Assembly: GCA_024275215.1 (NCBI GenBank)
Contig: JAJRZO010000285.1
Coordinates: 1 to 12,212 of the forward strand
Direction of reading: 5' to 3'
DNA length: 12,212 nucleotides
Source: Candidatus Zixiibacteriota bacterium
Lineage (GTDB): Bacteria; Zixibacteria; MSB-5A5; JAABVY01; JAHJOQ01
Shown: positions 6,480 to 12,212 of the stretch, piece after piece
Position numbering within the stretch: position 1 is the stretch's first letter
Layout of the letters: every line of letters starts with the position of its first letter
Notes under the pieces: generated by a model
What the model saw: only the letters and a program-made list of their open reading frames with translations
What the model was told of the DNA's origin: nothing
Databases searched by the model: none
Program-made: the position numbers and the translations under genes

Positions 6480-9083
6480 ATGGCTGAAAAACTTACACCG
6501 TTCATGGAACAATACAACCGGGTCAAGAGCCGGTACCCCGATAAGATACTGTTCTTTCGCATGGGTGATTTCTATGAAATGTTCGGCGATGACGCTGTGA
6601 AAGCTGCACCGATTCTCGGAATCACGCTGACGTCGCGTGCCCACGGGAAGAACGGCAATGTTCCGCTCGCGGGCATTCCATATCATGCCGCCGAAAAATA
6701 TCTGACAAGATTGATCAATGCGGGTGAGAAGGTTGTAATCTGCGAGCAGGTCGAAGACCCAAAGCTCGCGCGCGGTCTTGTGAAACGTGACGTGGTGGAA
6801 GTAATCACACCGGGCACGGTCTCAATCGAGGGCGCGCTGGATCGTGATGCGAATAACTATCTCGCTGCGTTATGTCAGGATCGAAAACGAATCGGACTGT
6901 CATATATCGACCTGACAACAGGCGAGTTTTTCGTTGATGAAACAGATGCCGCGAGACTTCCGGATCGATTGCAAAACCTCCAGGCGGCAGAGATTATCCT
7001 GCCGGATGAATCTGAAGACATACTCCGGATGGCGAAAGGGACCGATGCGCATGCGGCACTGACTCCGCTCGAAGGCTGGAAATTCGATCAGCAGATGGCT
7101 CGTGAAACATTGTGTGAACAATTCGGAGTCGTGTCGCTCGATGGTTTCGGGCTTGATGGTATGACTGCCGGAGTATCTGCCGCAGGCGCGATTATCAGCT
7201 ATCTGAATGAAACCAAGATGAGTGCGCTGAAGCATATAACGAAGATTTCACGCGCGAGTCAGAATCAGGTGATGTTCCTCGATTTCGCCACGCTGACGAA
7301 TCTCGAAATTGTGACTGCCGCAGATGGAAGCAACTCGCTGTATAATCATATCAATATGACGAAGACCCCTATGGGTGCGAGGATGCTCCGTAGATGGCTC
7401 ATAAGTCCTCTGAAAGATAAGTCGCTAATCCTGTTGAGACAAAACGCCGTTGAGGAACTGCTGGAGAAAAGATCTGAGAGAAAAGATGTTGTCGATATCC
7501 TTGGGCGAATCGGCGACATCGAACGGCTCGCGGGAAGAATCGGATCGCTGCGTGCATCGCCGAGAGATATTGTCGCGCTTGGCAGAGCATTGTCGCAGAC
7601 TGTCGCGTTACACACTGTCGTCTATCAGTTATCATCGGAACTTTTCGCTTCGTTGAGTATCAGCCCTGATGAATTGAAAGAGATCTCTGATCTGATTGCG
7701 AAAGCGATTGTCGATACACCTCCCAATGTCCTGCATGAGGGTGGAATTATCAGACAGGGTTTTGACCAGTCGCTTGACCGGATGCACGATGAGATCAAAT
7801 CCTCGAAAGAGTGGATAGCGTCGTTGCAGGAACGTGAGCGAGAGGCAACTGGGATTCCGGTTCTCAAAGTAGGTTATAACAAAGTTTTCGGATACTACAT
7901 TGAAGTCACCAGACCGCATCTCGATAAAGTACCACCGACATATATCCGCAAACAGACGCTGGTTTCTGCGGAGAGGTTTGTCACTCCGGATTTGAAAGAA
8001 AAAGAAGAACTGGTTCTGAAAGCAGAAGAGAAGATCAACGCGCTCGAACAGAAACTCTTCGAGGAATTCCGGTCGAAACTCTCTGATCGCATTGTTTTGT
8101 ATCAGACTGCCGCGCTCTATGTCGCGGTTGTGGATGTTATAACCTCGATGGCTTCCGTCGCCGAGAAGAATCGCTACATCAAGCCTGAAATAAATGACAG
8201 TCCGGATCTTGAAATTATCGGCGGGCGGCATCCCGTCATTGAAGAAGTTCTTCCGTCCGGTAGCTTTGTTCCAAATGACACCGAGATTACCGCAGCGAAA
8301 TCGCAGATTCAAATTATCACCGGCCCGAATATGGCAGGTAAATCGACATACCTGCGACAGGTCGGGCTGATTGCATTGCTTGCGCAGATCGGGTCGTTTG
8401 TGCCGGCGGAAAGCGCGTCTATTGGTCTTGTAGACAGGATTTTCACAAGAGTCGGCGCGGCGGACAAGCTGACACTCGGACAGTCGACTTTCCTTGTCGA
8501 GATGAACGAGACCGCGAACATTCTCAACAACGCGACATCAAGAAGCCTGATACTCCTCGATGAGGTCGGGCGCGGCACATCGACTTATGATGGTTTGTCG
8601 ATAGCATGGGCGGTTGCTGAGTATCTGCATGAAACGCAGGAACGCAGGGCGCGAACGCTGTTTGCGACGCACTATCACGAACTGACTCAGCTTGCATCGA
8701 GATTCAAACGCGTGAAAAATTATCAGGTAGCTGTGCGCGAATGGCAGGATCAGATCGTATTTCTTAGAAAGATTGTTCCGGGTGGATGCGATGATTCCTA
8801 TGGAATCGAGGTAGCGCGGATGGCGGGTTTGCCGAAGGAAGTTACGAATCGCGCTAAAGTATTGCTCGCGTTGATCGAGTCGGGTAAGTTCTTTTCTAAG
8901 GATGGCGGTAAGTCAGTGCATAAATCCGACAAAGATTTGTTCTCGTTCAAGCACGGTAATTCGGACAAGTTGAAAACGAAGATATACAATCGAATCAAAG
9001 ACTTGCATCCTGAACAAATGACGCCGCTCGAAGCGTTGAACATGCTCGCTGAACTCAAACGACTGGTTGATGATGACATGTAG
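6480..9083 (+). CDS. mutS: DNA mismatch repair protein MutS
   Basis: 867 residues, full length for a MutS1-type protein. It recognises mispairs and small loops and uses ATP to form a sliding clamp that recruits MutL. Visible motifs: the mismatch-reading F-x-E (F31-Y-E33 within GDFYEMFG); the core/lever and clamp region, with KVGYNKVFGYYIEV; Walker A GPNMAGKST at 615-623; the STFLVEMNET signature; Walker B LILLDE with D694-E695, followed by GRGTSTYDG; and the FATHYHEL switch with H731. The C-terminal tail has a DLFSF stretch near 819-823, a possible degenerate beta-clamp contact, then the conserved PEQMTPLEALNMLAELKRL helix pair used for oligomerisation. The start at 6480 gives the normal N-terminus. 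It lies 8 nt after the SPOR gene without a clear Shine-Dalgarno. The 3' end overlaps mutL by 11 nt. Confidence 0.98.
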   Translation: MAEKLTPFMEQYNRVKSRYPDKILFFRMGDFYEMFGDDAVKAAPILGITLTSRAHGKNGNVPLAGIPYHAAEKYLTRLINAGEKVVICEQVEDPKLARGLVKRDVVEVITPGTVSIEGALDRDANNYLAALCQDRKRIGLSYIDLTTGEFFVDETDAARLPDRLQNLQAAEIILPDESEDILRMAKGTDAHAALTPLEGWKFDQQMARETLCEQFGVVSLDGFGLDGMTAGVSAAGAIISYLNETKMSALKHITKISRASQNQVMFLDFATLTNLEIVTAADGSNSLYNHINMTKTPMGARMLRRWLISPLKDKSLILLRQNAVEELLEKRSERKDVVDILGRIGDIERLAGRIGSLRASPRDIVALGRALSQTVALHTVVYQLSSELFASLSISPDELKEISDLIAKAIVDTPPNVLHEGGIIRQGFDQSLDRMHDEIKSSKEWIASLQEREREATGIPVLKVGYNKVFGYYIEVTRPHLDKVPPTYIRKQTLVSAERFVTPDLKEKEELVLKAEEKINALEQKLFEEFRSKLSDRIVLYQTAALYVAVVDVITSMASVAEKNRYIKPEINDSPDLEIIGGRHPVIEEVLPSGSFVPNDTEITAAKSQIQIITGPNMAGKSTYLRQVGLIALLAQIGSFVPAESASIGLVDRIFTRVGAADKLTLGQSTFLVEMNETANILNNATSRSLILLDEVGRGTSTYDGLSIAWAVAEYLHETQERRARTLFATHYHELTQLASRFKRVKNYQVAVREWQDQIVFLRKIVPGGCDDSYGIEVARMAGLPKEVTNRAKVLLALIESGKFFSKDGGKSVHKSDKDLFSFKHGNSDKLKTKIYNRIKDLHPEQMTPLEALNMLAELKRLVDDDM

Positions 9084-10902
9084 AATTAAGACATTGCCGG
9101 ATAATCTGATCAACAAGATCGCTGCCGGTGAGGTGGTCGAACGTCCGGCATCTGTCGTCAAGGAACTGATTGAGAATTCTATCGATGCTGAGGCGACTCA
9201 TGTGACTGTCGAGATTGAAAAAGGTGGCACAAAACTCGTAAAGATCACCGACGACGGTATCGGAATGACCTCTGAGGAAGCCGAACTTGCCGTGACGCGA
9301 CACGCCACGAGCAAGATTGCATCGGTCGACGATCTTTTCGCGATCTCGACACTCGGATTCAGAGGCGAGGCATTGCCGTCGATTGCATCTGTCTCGATGT
9401 TCACACTCACAACTCGTCGTCGGGATTCGACAGAGGGTGTGCGAATAGTCATTGATGGCGGGAATACGAAATCATCAGGACCATCCGGCTCGCCACCCGG
9501 AACAGTAGTCGATGTGAAAGAACTTTTTTTCAATCTTCCCGCTCGGCGCAAATTTCTCAAGTCATTGACAACTGAGACACGGCAGGTGATACAGACGGTG
9601 ACATCGCTGTCACTGGCGCACCCATCGATCGGGTTCAGACTCGATGCTGATGGTCGAAACATATTCGATTATTCGCCCGCAACGAGTACTGCGCAGCGTG
9701 TGTCGGATGTTTACGGCGAGAATCTGTCTTCGAGATTCCTGAGTTTCGAGAAAGACGCTGGTCCGATCAAAGTGATCGGTTTTATCTCGAAGCCGGATGA
9801 TGCTCGCAGGCACCGAATGGAAGCGCGGTTTTTCGTGAATCATCGCCCTGTATCATCGAGGCTGATCCATGCTGCTGTAATGTCGGCATTCGGCGAGCTT
9901 CTTCCGAAAGGATGCTATCCGCAGGGTGCTGTATTTATTGAGATTGCACCTGATCTGGTCGATGTCAATGTCTCGCCATCGAAGAGCGAAGTTCGTTTCA
10001 AAGATGAACGGTCTGTATACCATGTGGTATATCACACTGTTTCCGAGGCTGTCTCCAAGTCCGATGTGATCCCCGAAATTCCACAGAATGCAGAAGATAC
10101 CGGGTCGGCGGAGTATATCGAAAGAGCGCGTACGGCTGTCGAATCATTTATTCGCTCACATGAAATCAAACCAGAGAATCGTGCGCAATCATCTTTACCG
10201 CTACATACGAAACCTGAGATCAACACATCAATCGACCCGCCCTTGCCGAGTGCGAATGTCACGGGTCAACAGCATTTGAATCATGAATCGGGGTCGATGG
10301 CACAATCTCATGCTGTGCGCCAGTCTGTATCGCCAGTTCGACCATATCGCCTTGTCGGTTTTTCAGATTTGTATATTGTCGCTCTTTCCGCAGAAGCGAT
10401 ATTTATTATAGATCAGCACGCTGCGCATGAGCGAATACTTTATGAGAAAGCTCTGGCGTCATTCGGCAGGTCACAGATAGTTGCGCAGAAACTTCTGTTC
10501 CCTGTCAATGTCGAACTCGATGCTACATTATTTCAGGCTGCGGAGGCGACGATGGAACATTTCGAAAGTCTCGGTTTTGAGATCAAACCTTTTGGCAGAA
10601 ACAGCGTTGCGATCTATGCAGTCCCTGCTGTTGCGAGAAATGCCAATCCTGAAAAAGTGTTTCGCAACATACTCGATGATGTTTCCGGCTTCGAATCAGA
10701 AGGGGAGGACATCAATAAGAAAATGGCGCAGAGCTTCGCGTGCAGGGCTGCAATCAAGTCGGGTAATCGACTGACTGAGGATGAGATGTCCGGGCTTGTC
10801 GAGGATCTGTTCCTGTGCAGTAATCCCTATGTCTGTCCTCATGGCCGTCCGACACTGATCAAATTGAGCAAAAGCGAGCTGGAGAAACGATTTGGACGAT
10901 AA
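9073..10902 (+). CDS. mutL: DNA mismatch repair protein MutL with endonuclease motifs
   Basis: 609 residues from the ATG at 9073; in-frame ATG (9070) and TTG (9067) also exist, none with a clear Shine-Dalgarno. I chose 9073 because MTCRIKTLPDNL matches the usual short MutL N-terminus. The GHKL ATPase domain (about 1-330) shows E31 and N35 (KELIENSIDA), DDGIGM at 60-65 and GFRGEAL at 95-101. A variable linker spans about 333-420. The C-terminal domain carries the endonuclease motif DQHAAHERILYE from D447, ACRAAIK at 556-562, CPHGRP at 588-593 and the terminal FGR. By family knowledge these mark a metal-dependent nicking MutL as in MutH-lacking bacteria; it nicks DNA in response to MutS. It overlaps mutS by 11 nt and miaA by 11 nt, so translation is likely coupled throughout. 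Confidence 0.97.
   Translation: MTCRIKTLPDNLINKIAAGEVVERPASVVKELIENSIDAEATHVTVEIEKGGTKLVKITDDGIGMTSEEAELAVTRHATSKIASVDDLFAISTLGFRGEALPSIASVSMFTLTTRRRDSTEGVRIVIDGGNTKSSGPSGSPPGTVVDVKELFFNLPARRKFLKSLTTETRQVIQTVTSLSLAHPSIGFRLDADGRNIFDYSPATSTAQRVSDVYGENLSSRFLSFEKDAGPIKVIGFISKPDDARRHRMEARFFVNHRPVSSRLIHAAVMSAFGELLPKGCYPQGAVFIEIAPDLVDVNVSPSKSEVRFKDERSVYHVVYHTVSEAVSKSDVIPEIPQNAEDTGSAEYIERARTAVESFIRSHEIKPENRAQSSLPLHTKPEINTSIDPPLPSANVTGQQHLNHESGSMAQSHAVRQSVSPVRPYRLVGFSDLYIVALSAEAIFIIDQHAAHERILYEKALASFGRSQIVAQKLLFPVNVELDATLFQAAEATMEHFESLGFEIKPFGRNSVAIYAVPAVARNANPEKVFRNILDDVSGFESEGEDINKKMAQSFACRAAIKSGNRLTEDEMSGLVEDLFLCSNPYVCPHGRPTLIKLSKSELEKRFGR
10881..10884 (+). promoter_or_regulatory. Shine-Dalgarno (GGAG) that decides the TTG start of miaA
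   Basis: GGAG lies inside the end of mutL, 7 nt before the TTG at 10892. No in-frame ATG occurs near the required N-terminus before the P-loop, so this site supports initiation at TTG. Confidence 0.65.
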
Positions 10903-11827
10903 ACGTTTTCCGGTTGTTGCTGTCATCTATGGTCCTACGGCAGTCGGCAAGACATCCGCCGCAATCGAGATCGCGGAACGGCTGGATGGCGAGATCGTGT
11001 CCTGCGATTCGAGACAGATATTCAAACATCTCGATATCGGTACCGCAAAACCGACACAGGATGAACAGAAACGAGCGCGATTTCATTTGATCAATGTGAT
11101 TCCACCTGAAAGGTTTATGAGTGCGTTCGAGTTCAGGCAGTTAGCTGAGCAGGCGATTGATGATATCCTCGATCGCGGTAAAGTGCCGATTGTGACAGTC
11201 GGTACCGGTTTCTATCTGAAAGCGATGACTGATGGCATTTTTGAAGCGCCATCGGATGAACATCTTCGAGCAAGACTCGAAGATGAAGCTGAAACTTACG
11301 GTAGCGCATCACTCTATGAGAAGTTGAAAGATATTGATCCAAAAACTGCTTCAGAGCTCTCCGAAAATGACACTTTCAGGATCATCCGGGCGCTCGAATT
11401 GTATGAACTTACAGGTATGACACGAAGAGACTTAGCGGAGAAGAACCAGCTTGGACCATCGCCGTATCATTTTGTTTTAGCGGGGCTTACTCAGGAAAGA
11501 TCGTTGCTCTATGAACGAATCAACAGGCGTTGCGAGGCAATGATTGAATCCGGGCTTGTTTCGGAAGCAAGTTCATTGCGAGAGAAGGGGATACTTCCCG
11601 ATAGCATTGCATCGAAGATTGTAGGGTATGCCGAAGCCTTCAGGTATCTGGATGGTTTGTATGACAACGAAACAATGCTTGCCGATTTTCAGCAATCAAC
11701 GCGGAATTATGCCAAACGTCAGGTTACATGGTTCAGAAAACACCCTGGCGGCAGGCACTTTGATGTCGATGATAATTCATTGATTTACAATATGTTGCGT
11801 GAGTTTGGGGGTGTGTTGGAGCAATAG
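10892..11827 (+). CDS. miaA: tRNA dimethylallyltransferase MiaA
   Basis: 311 residues, normal length. It transfers a dimethylallyl group to N6 of A37 in tRNAs that read codons starting with U. Initiation at TTG is inferred: GGAG lies 7 nt upstream, and the first residues lead directly into the nucleotide-binding P-loop GPTAVGKTS at 14-22. Further motifs: CDSRQIFKHLDIGTAKP at 38-54 (F44 replaces the usual Tyr of the DSxQxY motif), the substrate-channel stretch VGTGFYLKAM from 103, NDTFRIIRALELYELTG, IVGYAEAFRYLDG near the C-terminal third, and the tRNA-contact motif NYAKRQVTWFRK. V103 occupies the place of the first Gly in the usual GGT. The gene overlaps mutL by 11 nt and is the last of the operon. 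No hfq follows, unlike in many proteobacteria. Confidence 0.97.
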   Translation: MDDKRFPVVAVIYGPTAVGKTSAAIEIAERLDGEIVSCDSRQIFKHLDIGTAKPTQDEQKRARFHLINVIPPERFMSAFEFRQLAEQAIDDILDRGKVPIVTVGTGFYLKAMTDGIFEAPSDEHLRARLEDEAETYGSASLYEKLKDIDPKTASELSENDTFRIIRALELYELTGMTRRDLAEKNQLGPSPYHFVLAGLTQERSLLYERINRRCEAMIESGLVSEASSLREKGILPDSIASKIVGYAEAFRYLDGLYDNETMLADFQQSTRNYAKRQVTWFRKHPGGRHFDVDDNSLIYNMLREFGGVLEQ

Positions 11828-11902
11828 AAGGCATTATTCTGCGAATATTTCTGTCAAGTTGATGAACGATAACCGATAATGAGAAGTAGAGAGAAATAAA
11901 TC

Positions 11903-11932
11903 TTGACAAAATTCAACACGTAAGAGTATTAT
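11903..11932 (+). promoter_or_regulatory. Strong sigma70-type promoter upstream of the lipoprotein gene
   Basis: Perfect TTGACA at 11903-11908, an 18-nt spacer, and TATTAT at 11927-11932 (5 of 6 matches). The surrounding sequence is A/T-rich. Transcription should begin near 11939, about 100 nt before the lipoprotein start codon. That distance leaves room for the mini-ORF and hairpin described separately. Confidence 0.75.
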
Positions 11933-11936
11933 GATG

Positions 11937-11947
11937 TTGACAGTCAA
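11937..11947 (+). promoter_or_regulatory. Short perfect palindrome at the expected transcription start (operator-like)
   Basis: TTGAC-A-GTCAA is an inverted repeat with 5-bp arms around a single base, placed 4 nt after the -10 element and touching the AAGGAG Shine-Dalgarno at 11946-11951. The position suits a repressor site, but an 11-nt palindrome can arise by chance and no regulator is encoded nearby. Confidence 0.3.
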
Positions 11948-11960
11948 GGAGTTGTAACTT

Positions 11961-11985
11961 ATGTCCGCCAGTGGATGGCAGACAT
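11961..11985 (+). repeat. Inverted repeat / RNA hairpin enclosing the mini-ORF start codon
   Basis: ATGTC-c-GCCA, loop GTGGA, TGGC-a-GACAT: nine base pairs with one C/A mismatch and a 5-nt loop. The AUG of the mini-ORF forms the outer two and a half turns of pairing at the stem base. It is not followed by a T-run, so it is not an intrinsic terminator. The right arm AGACAT (11980-11985) can instead pair perfectly with ATGTCT at 12000-12005, so two exclusive folds are possible. A dispersed intergenic palindrome is an alternative explanation. Confidence 0.55.
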
Positions 11986-12026
11986 CCGAGAGTACGTCTA
12001 TGTCTATTTGCGATTGCGCTGATTAG
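11961..12026 (+). CDS. Possible 21-codon leader peptide upstream of the lipoprotein gene
   Basis: ATG at 11961, stop TAG at 12024-12026; the peptide reads MSASGWQTSES followed by TSMSICDCAD. AAGGAG at 11946-11951 lies 9 nt before the ATG, a proper ribosome-binding site, and the strong promoter at 11903-11932 ensures transcription. The peptide is hydrophilic, with one Trp and two Cys and no run of a regulatory amino acid, so it does not look like a classical attenuator. Its stop codon shares a base with the Shine-Dalgarno of the lipoprotein gene (GAGAGGA, 12026-12032) and lies 10 nt before that start, which would allow translational coupling. Whether it is a functional leader or a chance ORF in a structured 5' leader is open. 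Confidence 0.4.
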   Translation: MSASGWQTSESTSMSICDCAD

Positions 12027-12036
12027 AGAGGACAAT

Positions 12037-12212
12037 ATGCACCGATCCTGTCACTTGCCTGCGAGGCTGTTTGCAGTATTGATTGTTCTGACGGCAGTCT
12101 CATGCTCCAGCAATAGTATCAGGTTCAGCGAGGAACCACAGACAAGTTTTCAACTTGCTCAGGACACTGCGTCAGTTGCACAAACATCAGTGGCTGACGA
12201 AGTTGCAATCGA
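12037..12212 (+). CDS. Predicted lipoprotein, N-terminal part (cut by window end)
   Basis: The frame is open from ATG 12037 to the last base; 58 complete codons are visible. GAGAGGA at 12026-12032, 4 nt upstream, is a good Shine-Dalgarno. The N-terminus has two basic residues (R3, R10), a hydrophobic core (about 11-21, LFAVLIVLTAV) and a lipobox-like AVSC with Cys at 23. Ser at +2 by the usual rule favours the outer membrane. The mature start is Ser/Thr/Gln-rich (SSNSIRFSEEPQTSF and onward) and looks like an unstructured linker. The functional domain lies beyond the window, so no role can be given. It has its own promoter and a roughly 100-nt structured leader, and is separate from the mismatch repair operon. 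Confidence 0.8.
   Translation, partial: MHRSCHLPARLFAVLIVLTAVSCSSNSIRFSEEPQTSFQLAQDTASVAQTSVADEVAI

Larger units (their letters stand above)
4064..11827 (+). other. Predicted six-gene operon: LapA-like, LapB-like, SPOR protein, mutS, mutL, miaA
   Basis: Six same-strand genes with junctions of -4, +6, +8, -11 and -11 nt. No gap is large enough for a terminator plus promoter. A good promoter precedes the first gene and another follows the last, which delimits a single transcription unit. Internal promoters within coding sequence cannot be excluded. Co-transcription is inference from spacing. Confidence 0.75.

Noticed and set aside
7632..8312. 226-codon open frame on the - strand inside mutS
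   Set aside because: Antisense to highly conserved MutS core sequence; its protein is low-complexity Phe/Arg-rich and matches nothing recognisable.
11828..11902. Search for a terminator after miaA
   Set aside because: I found no stem with a T-run; the stretch is A/T-rich with a small direct repeat (CGATAA twice near 11867-11877) but nothing I can name.
11961..12026. Mini-ORF as a classical amino-acid attenuator leader
   Set aside because: The peptide has no run of one amino acid and no terminator hairpin with a T-run follows.
10892..12212. Expectation of hfq downstream of miaA
   Set aside because: The sequence after miaA holds a promoter and a lipoprotein start; no Hfq-like reading frame is present.

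Overview
All genes in this window lie on the + strand. The first two encoded proteins end in a type IX secretion (T9SS) sorting domain with the QNYPNPFN signature. Together with moderate GC by eye and sparse Shine-Dalgarno signals inside the main operon, this suggests a Gram-negative, two-membrane bacterium of the FCB superphylum. Candidate lineages such as Zixibacteria or KSB1-like groups are plausible, but the phylum is inference and cannot be settled from this window.

Layout. (1) Positions 1-3115 hold two secreted beta-propeller proteins separated by 1 nt: the 3' end of an FG-GAP/VCBS-type protein and a complete 746-residue LVIVD-type propeller, both with T9SS tails. (2) Positions 3116-3263 are intergenic, with a plausible promoter. 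A strong Shine-Dalgarno precedes a lone exported 239-aa protein of unknown function (3264-3983). (3) A well-formed promoter (TTGACA, 17 nt, TAATAT; 4009-4037) heads a compact six-gene array running to 11827: a LapA-domain membrane protein, a membrane-anchored TPR protein resembling LapB but without its zinc domain, an exported TPR/SPOR-domain protein, mutS, mutL and miaA. Junctions range from an 11-nt overlap to an 8-nt gap, so one transcript is likely. (4) After miaA, where many bacteria carry hfq, there is instead a strong promoter, a short palindrome at the expected transcription start, a 21-codon mini-ORF whose start codon lies in a hairpin, and the 5' end of a lipoprotein gene cut by the window edge.

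How the genes fit together. The LapA/LapB-like pair and the SPOR protein point to inner-membrane envelope control and peptidoglycan association. MutS and a MutL carrying endonuclease motifs form a MutH-independent mismatch repair pair, and MiaA prenylates tRNA at A37. mutS-mutL-miaA is a widespread housekeeping grouping; its placement behind an envelope module is less familiar. I see no mobile element, CRISPR array, rRNA, tRNA or defence system. The two places most worth a second look are the structured leader before the lipoprotein gene and the LapB-like protein lacking rubredoxin cysteines.
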